Source: Paragonimus westermani
Lineage: Eukaryota; Platyhelminthes; Trematoda; Plagiorchiida; Troglotrematidae
DNA: 64,000 nucleotides
Assembly: GCA_008508345.1 (NCBI GenBank)
Contig: QNGE01000428.1
Location: 124,001-188,000, forward strand
Direction: 5' to 3'
Within the stretch, counting starts at the first letter, position 1, and the number at the start of each line of letters is the position of its first letter. Positions 8,151 to 21,901 of the stretch are shown here, piece after piece. The position numbers were made by a program, and so were the translations under genes. Below the pieces are notes generated by a model. It saw only the letters and a list, made by a program, of their open reading frames with translations, was not told the DNA's origin and did not search any database.

Positions 8151-10659
8151 GGTGATGTATACAGTAAAACGACGGCCGACCATGTTAAGCTGAACAGTGA
8201 AACACCTGTCGAAAACACAGAAGAATGCATAAACACGAGCCGGAAGGAAGTTGTGACGCACTTGCAACCGGTGACTTAGTCAGCTGGAGCTTTGGTACTT
8301 CGGTTGTCCGTTGGGATTTCTGACAGAGTAAATTCTTCCGAAACACCCCTTCTCTGTTTCCTACTCGTTTCCATGATACTCACTGGAAACAGAACTCTTA
8401 CTGAGTTGCATGTGCCAAACCAACGGAGCGCTTCCAAAGTAAAACAACTACCTCCATCACGCCTTCTCAGATAATGTTCGCTGCGTTCTTAACCTAATGG
8501 ACTGGGAGTCCGTGTTGTAGCTTAGCACCCATTTGGTCAGATAATAGTGAACAGGGCAAACCAGTAAGGAAACCACTCGGGTGTTAGAATGACAGCTGAA
8601 ATTATCCCACCTTTAGTCACTCAGAAAGGACATATGGGTAAGTGGGTGATAGACGAGGGCTCTTTTAACCACTGAAGTGTTACCATGACCCTAGATGTTC
8701 GTATTCATTTCAAATTTAGCCGATGGAAACTGTCCGTTTTAAGTCTGTTTACCTAAGCTGTTTTTGTAATTCTACACATTTCAGCGGTGGCAATCCAGGC
8801 AATCCAGGCAATCGAGGAGTGACTGAACACCGGTTCAGAAGTGATGCCTGGGGACATAGTATGCAGAGTCAGCACCTGTGGCTTGATGTATCATATGATA
8901 TTAGCAAACCTTTCCAAACCTAACGCACTGAAACAGCATCCACTAGAGAAGTGCACGAATGCAAACTGACTTCACCCATAACAGTTGAGGCCTTTGGTCT
9001 ATCTAGCACATAACTTAGACTCAATGCAATAGGTGTTCAGGCAAAGTTTAATCCTAAGAATGCCCTCCACCGACGTTGCAAACTGCGACAGCCGCTATAC
9101 GCTGAAACTGAGACGGACTCTTCCCAGAAGACATTATTTGTGATCCATAGAAAAGCGAGCATCTTCAGCTCTGTTAGCAGGGCCAAATGAGATCGGGCTT
9201 AGACTTGTAATAATTACCTCAAAACAATGTGAAGGTTTCGTACGGAAGGAGAATGAGTTGGGTCAACGACGGATTCGTGATTCATAATCAAGAATGAACC
9301 ACATATTGGAGTGAGTAGTAAATGTCTTGAAAACACGCTACACTTTGCGTTTGTTTGTGAGTTGACCATATTTTATAAGGTCAGGGAATTTTTAACCATG
9401 TTAACTTGACAAATTCAAACTGAAGGTAAAAATGGTCGAGGTTAAATGTGATCTTGACAGTTACTCTCCAGAAATCTGACTGTCCTCCAAAAGTCTAACT
9501 CTCGCCGTTGTAAAAACCACTGGAAGCTTGTTATGAGATAAACCGGATCTGTATACTCAGTGGGATAAAGTCAACAAGATGTACAAACCACAGTTAGTCC
9601 GGAAGAATTGTACCGAATAAACGGGCGAGTGGAAGTACTGGCTCATGCGTTAGACTGAAGAGACGTACGCAGGATCCGACTGATCAGTCAGAGTTGGAAA
9701 CTAGAACAGATCAACTGTTATCTCGTTTTACAGTCCGCTCTACGATGACTATTACTCAAGTCCCAGTTTATCAGAGCAAGGGGGATCTTGTTCATAAAAA
9801 ATTGGTAACACACTTAACACACGCTTGCTTTCTTATATTAACTTTTCGCTGACACCCACGAGTAGTACGTGAAGAAACTGGGCAGAATTTGGCAGGTGAG
9901 TGAAAAAAGCTTTGAAATGCAACAAAGCAACTGTCAAAGGCTTTAAGGCGTACTGAAAATGACATAAATTAGATTAGAGATTAAAATAGGTCGGTTATTT
10001 TTTCTATGATAATCACTCCACAGAGGATGAAAACTTGTGCAATTTGTAAGTTTTCAGTTGGAGAGTGAGAACTCCATTTTTTGCGTGGCAAAAAGCTGCC
10101 CTACTACTATATGGTGTTCAGATCGTTTTGACTGGATTATAAAGACCGACACATTTTTGCATACAGTTTATATAATGAGAAAATAAGTTGCAATGGAACG
10201 TAAACCACGAAAAGCGCTGAGGAGTCTTCAAATTTACCGTCTTCTACCTGTGGAACATTGCAAATTCAGTTGTGAATAAACAGCCATTCATCTGAATACG
10301 ACCAAACAGTGCATTCATTTTGCGATGACTTTCGTTCCAAATCTAGGGTATACAAGTGCATTACCCTGATAAATTTGTAAGACATTACGACGAACACGGG
10401 AAACTCAATTAGATTAGACATTTCAAAAGCTGGTCACTTCATCGGAGCGTGCAAGAAGACAAACGTTACGATAGGTTGACGGCTCACTTCTTCATGCCAA
10501 TCTCCAACACAAGAGATACAATTACACGAAGTATTCACTAACCGGGACCACGACAACCTAACTAGTTGCCTCAGTAACTAATCTACACACAACGTTGGTT
10601 AATTTCGGGTAGGTGTCACATCACTTCCAGTTGCACAAAGGACTTTTGAATGATCTATC
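8151..10659. other. Intergenic or intronic, short tandem only
   Basis: There is no supported gene on either strand. A 9-base unit GGCAATCCA is repeated about 2.7 times at 8789-8813. Confidence 0.4.
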
Positions 10660-11186
10660 TGGTGCAACTTGGTGATCAGTGGTCACAAAGTGTTTGGCAA
10701 GCAACGATGTGGGATTTCGAGCGGCCCTGCTACCAACGAGAGTGGGGTTGGTGCGCCATCAGTTGTTTGAACCACTCTGAAATGTGCTCGATCACGCAAT
10801 AACACGTGTGCCGATCTACTCCGCATCTGCAAGTGAATTGGCGGACAGAAGGGCGAGACTACGTTTGTGATAAGTGGCCTTCCGGGGTTCTGAATTAAAT
10901 ACGGTCAAGTAATTGCATGCTTACGGGATAGAGCTACATTGTGTGCAGGAAATCGCACACCCGCGAATTGCAAAAACGAGTAAACATCCTTCATTAGAGC
11001 CATCTGAAGTGGTCGTTTCTCATGGTTCATGCTAGGAGAGTCAGTGAATTTCTTAGGTCGGCCGCTTGCCCTACCCGCAGCTTCTTAGGAATATGAACGC
11101 GTCTGACTTTGTGAAGCAAGGTTTCGATTAAACCACGTTTAATGATTCCGTTTTGGAGGATTTGGATCACTTCCGACTGAACGTCA
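10660..11186 (-). mobile_element. Penelope-like element fragment (linker, endonuclease, C-terminus)
   Basis: Three blocks of Penelope-like elements stand in the expected order on the minus strand. First, at about 11165-11040, is GLIETLLHKVRRVHIPKKLR, the post-RT linker. Second, at about 10848-10740, are FTCRCG and EHISEWFKQLMAHQ, corresponding to the C-x-C-G...R.KEH.P.W region of the GIY-YIG endonuclease, with a deletion across the YIG motif. Third, after a frame change at about 10740-10660, is NPTSLLAKHFVTTDHQVAP. The element is broken by stops. A SINE tail directly precedes it at 11187-11310. Confidence 0.55.
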
Positions 11187-11310
11187 CCGGCACTTGATCG
11201 CAATCTTCGCATATAGATAAGCCTTTCGGTTGACTCATTTCGTAAGACAGCATTAGACTCAAGTTTCGTTCTGAATTGGACAACTAAGTAATGTATATTG
11301 ACGTCCAAGC
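11187..11310 (-). mobile_element. SINE tail copy
   Basis: The motifs TTGATCGCAATCTTCGCAT, TAGATAAGCCTTTCGGTTGA and TTAGACTCAAGTTTCGTTCT follow the tail of the foldback SINE arm (GATCGCAGCCTTCGCATTCA...CTTTC...CTCGAGTTTCGTTC) in order. Only the tail half is present. Confidence 0.6.
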
Positions 11311-13559
11311 CAGAAGTTGCATTCCGACGCTGCTCTTCAATCGAAACAAATTTAGAGTTAATATTGACCGTTGCACTTTACATTGAGACAAACTCAACAT
11401 CGTAGTTTACCATACCAACGTTTGGTAATTGTCACAAGTAGTCTATCATACGCAACACTAACAAACCTTGTTTTAAGCACAAATGACATGTTCTAGATAA
11501 GACTCTCGGTGTAGAACTGTGCAAAAGGTGAGTTGATAATATTTTCCTCTTCAATAACACCAACCATTTCCGTTTCCTTCTTCAATCACCTTAATATTCA
11601 GCTGAATCCATATTTAACTTACAAAGTTGCACCGAACAATGGTGGAACATTTTTACACAGACATTTTAGATGTCGCAGACTAGATCTTGTTAACTCAGTG
11701 TTGTGTACACAACGTGAACTCGCCATAATGTTGACCTATTGAACTAAGTGTAATCCCTCATGACCAATCCACAACAGGCAAGAGATACTTAAGGCAGTGA
11801 ATTACCTATACGTTACCATCATGCTTACCTGCAGACAGATCGTTACACGAGTGTAGAGTTCCCCGCAGTCAACAAGTAGTCAACTTCAATCAACTGAGCT
11901 AAGCGACTGTCGGTCACATTCAGCAAAACCGCTGTCCACTGTTTAGTGGTTGCAGATTATCGAACAGCCATTATTGTTTTGGTGACGTTTATATAGGTTC
12001 GTTAACATATTCGAACATATGAAGTTCCCGCTACGACAAAAGATCACGTCGTTTGAGGGCAACAGACGATCAGGTAACCCCCATTGCAAGCTTTTAACCG
12101 TCAAATTAAGTTTCTTGAGCGACCGTAAACAGTGTGTTATCTTCTCCAAAAAGGGCATAGTACACAATTATTAATTTTAAAAAAAAAGCTGATATCAACA
12201 GCCAGTACCTCTCAAGTCAACTGAAAACGTGTGCATTTAGGACGAATCAGTAATACGCTTTATGCATCTACATAGTCAGTTATATGCCCTAAAATATGCA
12301 TACCAAAGTCTTCTGTAAATGAAAATGTGCGGGTATACTGATACTGCAACAAACAGAATTTAATAAACATACACACCAGTAGACTGCCACAGACAAGATT
12401 ATTTCAAATGAGAACACTGATTCAGTTTTGTGTGGATCACATGTGAGTGCACAACAATGTACACTTGCCTCGTACCCCGCATACAGAAACGAAGATACAG
12501 ACTAAAACAGCTCTTATGATGGTCCACTGAGGGATTCATTGAGTTCAGAATGCACTCTCATTCAAGGAGACTGACAGCATTGGGTCATTAGGTCTCAGTA
12601 TACTATAACCGTCATACACGAGGCTTACTCCTGAACTATCGACTTCCCTGAACACTCGGGAAACTACTGGCGGATCTCAACCCATTCATCAAGAAATAAT
12701 GATCAAATGGTAACTCACTAGAAACCTGCGTTTTAAATCGGCCAGCTACCGTGTACGTAGGTTCTCTGTGAAACGTGTTGCTTAAATCTGTGGTCATCAC
12801 AGTTATTTGAAATAGTCACAACCCTAATCAGTCGCACATAAGGGAATGTCATTCAGCGCTACAGGCCTCTGGACCCACCTCTCTAACACCACAGGTTTCC
12901 AGATGCGTCCGTCCGTCTGTGTGTCTGTTTGCATTTTGCCTCTCTTTTTACATGCTGTGGAATGAATGAGTGTGCTGCTTCAAAATTTCTACCGTACGAG
13001 CTCAGTGTTCCCCTTCATATTCAGTTATTTTTCCTCGCATTTAATTACATTTTCTTCAGTCTTCATGAGCCATCCGCCAAATTTTATTTTTCGATCAACA
13101 CAGCAAAGAGAATTTGCAAGAGTCAGATATTTCCCAATCGCACACAAATGTGTGAACTTGTTAAATAGAACGCAGACAAACGGCCTAACACTTCAGGGAG
13201 AAAACAACTGACAATCGGCCTTCTCACAGAAATGATAGTGTGTAAAGCTTCGTCGGCGCGATCGCTAGGTACCCGGCATAGTATGTGTTAGGGATGATGA
13301 TAGGAAGATGAGTGGAATGTTGAGATAACCGCAACATTTGCTTGTTGATTTGAATCCAACTTGTCCTGAAGGCCTCTTATAGGTCCCGTGACCTACTACT
13401 TCGAAAGTGGGGTTGAAAACAACTTTACCGTAACGCTCAAACATCAGAAACAATGTGACCAATTAACCATCACATCAACAGTTGTAAGTTGTTGAACAAA
13501 ACTGTCTTTAAGACAACGTTTCACAGACAATCTTCTTAACAGTTGCAAACTGTCCACCG
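11311..13559. other. Intergenic or intronic, no supported feature
   Basis: Both strands were read. No domain, splice-supported exon or repeat could be recognised. Confidence 0.4.
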
Positions 13560-14350
13560 AGAGAAGCTTACAGTGCCGAACACAAACTACAGTGGAGTAG
13601 CAAAGCTAGTCCGATGAATTCCTATCCATTTGGGGCCCAGCTTGAAAGCAATTTTGTGCTCCAACCGAGATGCAGACGCTTGCTCCTGCTGTGCCTAGCA
13701 CCATCATTATCACCAATTGCTAGCTTTCCGTTCAGGCACATACACGCTAACGGAACACATTACACGCACACAACTTGAATGCACGCACCCATTCATCACG
13801 GTCCCGCTTCCCATTGCATTCTGACGGATGGTCCAGACGTGTGGGGAGCTTTGATAGCATACTATCTGTCGGCAAGCTCCCGTCTGTCCAACAGTGGGGA
13901 CCAGTGTGTTTTAGACGCAGTCATTTTCGGAGCTCTGTGAGCTCTCAATGTCCTACTTGACAAAACAGTGGCGTGTGTACATGTCTGCTTTCGACCTAAG
14001 TAACAAACACGTATGCACACACGAACGCACACAACTAAACAGCACAAACGGTGACTGCACTGCTGTCGCTACCTATGCTGCTGTTGTCAGTGTCCGAACC
14101 CACAATGGGCATCGCTACTGACACATGTCATCCGCTTAAGTGATAAAGCCCATGACTATTTGTGTGGGTCGACTGATCAACACATCGATCCACCGATTGA
14201 TCGACCGGTTGGTCAGGTGATCGACTGGGGCAATTTCGTTTAAACATGTAAACCAACGAATGCGCATGAACTATATAAGCTGGTGAATTCTCATTAAGTC
14301 GGCTGAAATCTTCTACCACAGGCGTGCCGGCGCCATCGGCTTCCATCTCA
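13560..14350. other. CA/GT-rich island with a TATA-like box
   Basis: The segment is richer in G+C and in CA-type steps than its neighbours (for example CACGTATGCACACACGAACG near 14010). It has clustered GATCG-type words at 14165-14230 and a TATATAAG at 14272-14279 on the plus strand. It could be a regulatory region, but no transcript can be tied to it. Confidence 0.25.
14272..14279 (+). promoter_or_regulatory. Candidate TATA box
   Basis: TATATAAG lies in a locally GC-richer setting, with a possible initiator-like TCTCATT about 20 bases downstream. No convincing coding exon follows, so this stays a weak call. Confidence 0.2.
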
Positions 14351-16364
14351 CATGTTTAATGAGAGTTCGGATCAGTGAACATCTAATTTGATCTCTGTTG
14401 TAACCGTTTCGCTAAACTCTGGTAAAGTCTGTAGTGACACCACTTGCGACGTCTCTGAAATCCAAAAACCCTTGTTAAGTGGGATTTAGTTCACCAGCAC
14501 CACCGTACTCATTCAGGTTTCGTTTTTGATGCAAGCTTACTACAAATCATTAACATCAAAGTTGGTGCACCGGTCTGGGTACCGCAGTCTCACTGGTTGT
14601 TATGTAACAAATCTATACTACCTCCATTGCTATAGGTCACACTCACCAAGATAACAGTCGCTACCACAAAGAAGAGCAGCAAACCATATCACCACTTGCT
14701 CGAATTCTCACGGCCTACCAGAGTTCTCGTGGTCATTCGACTTCTTTGGCGGCTGGGATGTGGTCGCTCTAAAGGTTCTCTTAAGTTCGCCGTCTTAGGT
14801 CCCAAACGTGTGGCAGTCGAAGTCTGATTGTTCGCACGGTAAATAACCCAGTCAATAAGGCTTGTCTGTAGGTTCACCTGTCTTCTCAGTATCAGTTTCG
14901 AACTAGGTCTAGCATAAGGTTAAAGGATCCTGGACGTCAGAGTCACTGCTCGTACGAGCTGAGATCGCAACAAGTCACCATGTTCGGATGAGTGGGTAAA
15001 CCAATTTGTTCAGGTCCCAGTTCACTTAAATGTCGTACACTTCGGATGAGGATGGTGAAAACCAAAAGCATTGCCTGTCTTCAAGGTCACCACATGTTCA
15101 ACGAACAACACAGCGCATAGTCATCTTTCCAAAAAGGCCTTCCTAATAAAATCGGATCTCGTTGCTATGAGGACCTGATGGTGAGAAGGCATAGCACCCC
15201 CATTACAGCGGCCACTTAAGAAATGCATCAGTTTTAATAAACTGTTTTAAAGTTTAATAATACGGTTCAGCTCTGGCTCTATGTCTTAAGTGGACAATAC
15301 GTTACACAACTGTTTTAATCCACTGGCTACTGAAAAATCTTGCCTTCTCGGTATTCCAAAATAAAGCAGTGGGGATCTAACGAGAAGAATACCAGCTTGG
15401 ATAATTCGAAATATTTACCGAGTTCTGAACTAGATTCAGCTATCTCGCACTTGACAGCTGTTTAGCAAATGTGAACAGTGACTTAGATAGTATAAATTTA
15501 GTTTTCCTACCCCCTCCTTCCACCTCCCAGATGCAATCTTTGAATGATAGTATTAACTGCGAATTTCAGGCCAGATGCCGTGGGCTCTCCTTCAGAGGAT
15601 TCTATCATTCGCAGGCAACGAAAGATTTCAACTAATCAATTTGTAATAGAGTATTCACAACAGAGTTCTCTTTGACTTCCCCATTAAAGTACCATTCTGG
15701 ATTTTATGTAACTGATCATGTCATCTTAGTGGAACACACTGCTAGCATCACTGTGACGCGTCAAAGGCCTGATGGTTGACTTTCCAAATTTTTGTCGCAA
15801 GGCCATGACAGATTTTAACAACGCATGCGATCTGATCACAATAGATAAATACGGTTAACTGAATGCTCTGTTTACATTCGCAATTGATAGAAGTGAAGAC
15901 TCGGGGACGTAGGATGGCGAAATTCAAAATGGACCCCCATTCAATTCACACGTAGAAGACGTATTCCTGTTGATTTCACTTCATCTGTTCAAAGTGGTAA
16001 CCATAAACATTCCAATAGCTTGACATTGCTTCTCGAAAGCTATTCCATCAATGGCAGGTTAGAGTCAACCTCATGAACAATCAAAAATAACGACACAAAC
16101 AGTCGACACTTTTCTACAGTGAAATATCGGAACAAATGTTCTGTTTCCACCACCTTTTTGATGAAACTTTGACGCAGATTATTAAGAGAACAATAAAAGA
16201 GTTAATTTTTAACCACAGTGGAAAAAGGTAACAATGTTCGACAAAGAATGGTCCATCGAATTTCATGACAGGCACGACCATACTAGATTACCAAGTTAGC
16301 TTCAGTCAAGTTGATATTCTAAACAAGAGACAACCAACATGAAGGGACCACTTGGTGCAATCAC
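14351..16364. other. Intergenic or intronic, no supported feature
   Basis: No supported gene, RNA or repeat was found in either direction. Confidence 0.4.
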
Positions 16365-16604
16365 CAAGACTGCTCTCTGTTGGCGGGATTAGTGTCAGCT
16401 AGGTGACCATCGTTCAGACGGCGCCCACTATCGACCCGCCGAATTTTCACGTAAGCGTACTCGTTTCTGGGCATGGGCCGCCCAAGAGTGTCGCTCAGGC
16501 TCTCCTTTGCACAACATTCAATAGCCTGCGGCATGCTCGTTTTACCATTCCCATGCCTCGAAAGTGACAAACTCGTATGCAAAAGTATATGCAACCTCGT
16601 ACTA
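16365..16604 (-). CDS. Candidate internal exon of an unknown protein
   Basis: Not recognised. It is a 240-base open segment between a good acceptor (pyrimidine-rich, ending CGGTTTCCAG, AG at 16606-16605) and a donor GTGATT (16364-16359). It encodes about 79 residues, including CCAKESLSDTLGRPMPRNEY, AYVKIRRVDSGRRL and NDGHLADTNPANREQSW. It is clearly GC-richer than its flanks, as an exon would be, and enters and leaves in phase 2. No domain, signal or membrane segment is visible and no partner exon was found nearby. A chance open frame remains possible. Confidence 0.3.
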
Positions 16605-17884
16605 CTGGAAACCGTTTCGACAAAAATAACCCGAAAGATGTCCTGTGATCTACATGGAACTTCGGTTTTCGCATCTACATGGACATTTTAGTCAGCTTTC
16701 TTTCCAAAAGAACACTAGGCACCATGTTCTACGGGTGTGATATATGCCCCCTTAAAACACCTGACTATCCTATCGTTCACGTTTGCGAATAAATTTGCCT
16801 GGCTCAAACCACCAATGGTAAACCAAAGGGTGAATAATTCACTTTCCGGCTAACTAGACAGCACCCTGTACGTAGACTGAATCATCACAACTGTGTATTG
16901 CATGAACGTTCAGGCCATCACTGTTTCAGTTATCTCAAAATTTTCATGTGTTTGTTCGTCCTGTGCGACTTGCTGAAGTTACACATTAATTAATTAGTTC
17001 ACGTTCACCACTGAAGGCACCCGACAAGTCTATGGTGAACTTTCGCGATCAGCATATCGAACACAACTAAATCAAGTTGAGTGGAGTAAACGGGAAATAG
17101 TGTACGGCATGGTGGTGGGCAACCCGAGTGGTACTCCTGAGAAATCACGCAAGTGACTACTACGGGAACAACACTAAACAATGACTGACTTCGTCAGTGC
17201 ACATGCATGAAGTGCACTGGGCCTAAGTGAGAGAAGCGCACTTCATAAACATATTTGACCTGTGCAAGTTGAGCCTTGTGAACTACCACGTTCTTTCATG
17301 TCTACTCACGAATGTTTGTGACTACTCTACCTCGTCCAAATAAAGATGTTCACTTTCTAAGAAAGCCCATTAGTGCACAATTCAACTGCATTATCCGTGT
17401 TATTCGAAGTGAGGTGGCTGAAAAATTGATATTAAAATGGAAACTGTGATGTTCCGTCTCTGTTAATCACAATGACTTGTCACTGATCAAACATTGTTCA
17501 GAAGGCTGAAGTAAATCGAAAATTCTAGTCCATTTGGAGTATCTTTATCGGTAAATAAGCGACGTGTAACGTGTCCCCAGTTAGCTACATGCACAATTTA
17601 CAACCAAACTATACCTGAAGAAGAGGCCCGAATTCATAAGTGTGGACTACACTGAGTGCAATCATATTCTGGAAGTCAATCATCGAACTGACTAAACAAC
17701 AAGTCTTAGGTGTGTCTAATTAGAGTTTCACAATCATGTACGCCAACTGTCCATAGGAATAAAAGTTTGGTTTTTCTCGCGGTTCAACTGACAAACCATT
17801 AGTAGTGCGACAAAAACTGTGAGCTCCTGCAAACTCGTTTACTCGTTTATTTTCTGACTTCCGGAGGACTGTTTACGGCTGGTT
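16605..17884. other. Intergenic or intronic, no supported feature
   Basis: Nothing could be supported here apart from short chance open frames. Confidence 0.4.
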
Positions 17885-18175
17885 TATTTACAATCAAGTT
17901 TATCGATCGGACAACCGGGACAGTAATCGTAAGGGGACTGCATTGTATGATAATTCGGTCATGTCCAATGCGTGGTCATCTGGTCAGCGATTTACCAATT
18001 CACCTCACCTGTATGTTTACCGCATTTCGATTTCCGGCCGGGGTGGAAACGTACAAAAAATGATGTACTTTTACGGGAACGTACTTCAAGTCCAATGGTC
18101 TGGTTCCTTTGAAAATGATCTGAACAGTGTTGACCCGAGCACGAAGGCTACTGCTCGATATGACACGTGTCCACT
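17885..18175 (+). mobile_element. Diverged tRNA-derived SINE copy
   Basis: GATAATTCGGTCATGTCCAA and TGCGTGGTCA follow the segment just before the A box in the foldback SINE. TTTCCGGCCGGGGTGG stands at the B-box and 3' tRNA part, and ACGAAGGCTACTGCTCGAT matches the tail GCGAAGGCTGCGATCGAA. The 89-codon open frame covering it (17943-18212) is therefore repeat-derived. Confidence 0.55.
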
Positions 18176-21100
18176 TTGTAATGAAATTTTATTTTGTAAA
18201 AACTTAGTTTGACTATGTGCGGAGGATAGGCATACACAACACAGAATTGAGGGATGCTTCACTGTCGTGACCTTTGTCCAGATATTTCGGTGATGGGAAT
18301 GAGGGCAAAACCAGCTGATCATAAAATTCGCACCCAGCTACATAGACAGATGTTCGGTTGCCACATGAATGTTTTCCTCACTCCCAAGTTTAGCTTCATA
18401 CTTTTACCGAATTTTGGTTTGTCTGTTGTATTCAGATCTGTCAGTACACCCTGCGGTAATGCATACTTTTCATGATTACCAGTGAACAAGGGTTCGGAAT
18501 AAGTTTAGCTATTTGTCCTCGCCCTACCAAACAAGTCTCCACCCTACAAAGTTAGAACTCCGTATCAAACACAGTCATCTGAATATTCATTACGATCAGT
18601 GTACGATGTCGTGAGTAACTGGTGAATCAGTCCTAACTTGTGAACTTGTTAGCAGAGTTCCAGGTTTATCAATGACATAGAACATTCATTTAGACACGTA
18701 TGTTCGTAGAATGCTCGAATACAGCTATTCTGGATAGGGCACCATAATTATATCCAGTACAGATGTACGTAGCAACGTCTGACGTGTTTTGATTTTACAC
18801 ATCCTCCCGTACCGCTTGTCCTTAACTCGGTGGAGTGGATGTATAATCCCGTATAAGGACATAGGTTTTCGATGCTTACTCATGGGATTTAAGAATGCAA
18901 CGGCCAAAAAGGTCTAACAAGAACATATGTTTCCAAAGGTTTCCCTTATTTTCCACAAAGGATATGGACACCTCAGTAGTAACGAGTTTTGTAACATCAC
19001 ATTTGTTGTTTACGACTGAATCCTTAAACTTTAATGAACGACATTGTCTATTTTAGCTTGACCAGCTCTGCTCGTTGCGTCTTGATTCATGCTGGGAGAT
19101 TTATCCTTTGTTATTGCAACCGAATTCGTTTTTCATGTTACAGTTAACTGTTATACAGCTGCATGTTCATTTAGACTCATGTATAGATATTTAGCAGTGA
19201 ATTCATTGTTATAGAACAAGAATACAATTTACATGACCATAAAAATACCCGATTGTTTGAACGATCAACTGAATGATCAGTCCGTGACTATAGGATATTG
19301 CTCACACTTAGTTGCGTTCGCGTGTGTGTACGCACATATACATTTCCAAGTATGACTTTATCAGTTGATCACTTCTGTCACAATCGAAGGATGACAGGCC
19401 CCCTGAGGCTGGAAGGAAACTTTTGGTTCACTGTTTTTGGGAGATGGGTGGACCAACGGACGGACGGGTAGATGGACGTACGGGGCGTAGGATTGGGAGG
19501 AGGACTGACAGAATAACGGATGGGATAGTAATGTGAGAATTCAGTCCCAGAGTTCCTTATGCATACGTACAAGCGTAGGTAGACAAACATCAACTTGAGT
19601 ACTCTCTCGCGATGATCAACACCCGCTTATACTGTGGTTGTTACCAACGCCACGGTGAGTATAGGGTACTCAACCTAGTGTTGTTTAGACAGCACGTCAA
19701 ACTAGTAGACACACAGTCACTTAGGTATGCATTTTGCTTTCGCACGTTATGTTTAAAAGTTTCTGACACCAAATTAGTAGTGAGGCCGTTTGTCTGAGTC
19801 AGCTATTTGGTAGCCTTTGCGCCCATATCAACGTGTGAAGTGCTGGTTTGACTGCGGATGCGCCCAAACCGCCATTCATGATGCAGTTATGTGTGCAACT
19901 GTATGCAGGTCAGATTCGTGTGGGAACAGTAACAACTATGGAAATGCAAAAATGCTGTGTCCAATGGTTCCTACTGCACTAATGAAAGCCTACAATGATA
20001 GACAACGAGGAAAACCAACATTCGTGCTTCCGGTGCTTAATAGTGGATAATGGATTCTTAAACCAGGACGTAACGACCGTATAACTTTCCTTGTGAAGTG
20101 CAGGTTGTGCCAACGGAGAAGTTTAATGATGGTGAATATAAAACAATTCTACTCTCTGTCTATGAAGTGTTGTGGCCAACATCTTGTGCACGACTAAGAA
20201 TGACTTCAACTAAGAATTCCACAACAAACCTGCAGGTTATCGCCGGATACTATGGTTCTGTCAGATAAACTTCCTCAAACCATGTGAACTTGTCGATAAG
20301 TAAACTCCGACAAAATAGTTCTACGAATCTGAAGTTACTAGATCGTAAGTCACGTGTAAAATGAGAGAGGTCAAAATGTTGTTCACGTCAGTGGTAATAA
20401 TACACTGAATGTGTGAAGGCTGCACAGAAACGAAGCCAATATCGATTATGCTATCGGTAAGTAGATTGTTAACAATAGGAGAAAGTGGTAAGGAAATCAT
20501 GTTGGTGGTTCACTGAACCATTGGAAACAACATCCCGTGAAGTCACAGAATGAAATCAATACGACCGATCCACAACCGGCGGCTGCGCTGTAGAGGCTAG
20601 TATCATCAATCCTATTGTCAGCGTATTTGGTTGTCATAAACCGAATTACGTCTGCTACTGAATACTTCTGTACGGTTCCTAGCTTTTTTCCAGTTCCCTC
20701 GACATTTTCCAGACCAACTGAACGGAATTAGACCAACACCTCACCTTCTAGTGTGGAACCTTTGATTATTACCTGATACACAGTTTGATTTCAAGTTGTT
20801 TACGTAAAACTTTAACGATGTCCACTAAGTCCAAACTTGAGCTACCGTGTAATCTGTCCAATACAGATCTACGAACAACCCTTGCGCTCAATTCAGTGTA
20901 TGTATTTATTTCACTAGGAAACGGGTTCTTAAGATGCAAATTTAACTTCAATGTCGTCCCTACGCGGAAAACAACGCAGACACATATTTGCTTCAAGCAC
21001 TGATGGGAAACTTCAGCGTCCATTTTGCCTTTCTATTCGTCTGTCAGTTGTAGTATTGAAATATTGCAACTGGCCTTTACGAAACGTCTCAGGGTAACTT

Positions 21101-21901
21101 ATTAACTGGTGCAACCACAGCTTCCTTTTTCTTATCTATGATCTCCCTTGTTTAGGAGTAGACATAAAGTCCAGTAGAACAGTGAGCATGCTAAACCTGC
21201 AAAAACTCATTACATATGAACAGCTTTGTAGAACTGACTATTCTCTGTGAGTATGAACCTATGATTAATGGTGATCTTTGGTGCCGTCGTACAAAATGCA
21301 CCGAACGCCCTGGAAGCGGCAAATCACCATAGTCTGATTCTAGCTCTATGGTTGTATCAACTGTATCTGGGTTCTCCAAGTATGTTCCCAATTTACCTCA
21401 CTCACATAACAAACGTATCACTCATAAAACGCCGCCGCATTTCCTATGTTTTGGTGAAGCGTTTCAATGCTCCCTAATCCAAGTTTCTCACATGTACATG
21501 GCATAAAACGAGAGTCACTGAAGACATCGTAATTAACCGCAATTCTTAGAACATATATCTGGGTAGTGTGCAAACTAGCTCAAGTGCGGACATGAAGCTA
21601 TCCCGGCTGCAATCCAGTCGATAGTTACATGTATCCTTCCATTCGTTACATGTGGAGCTAAACAAAAACTTTTTCTTCAGTTTCGAACACCACTACCTAG
21701 TGTGCAATAACAAATGACGACTTGATGTCAAAACTAACGAGGACTTTCTCGCTTTCTGCTATGTAACCAAGTAAGATTGTCGTTCCTAATTATATCGGAG
21801 CAAAGTTGTAGTTAAGTATTTTGTTCAAATTTCGATTATGTCTCAAAAGCTCCCTCAAGCTAGATAAATAAATTTAGACAAGACCCAATTATGGAAAATC
21901 T
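18176..21901. other. Intergenic or intronic, no supported feature
   Basis: No gene or repeat was recognised. A possible SINE tail remnant (GTGTGAAGGCTGCA, near 20412) is too short to call. Confidence 0.4.

Noticed and set aside
17943..18212. 89-codon plus-strand open frame as a gene
   Set aside because: It overlaps a SINE copy over most of its length.
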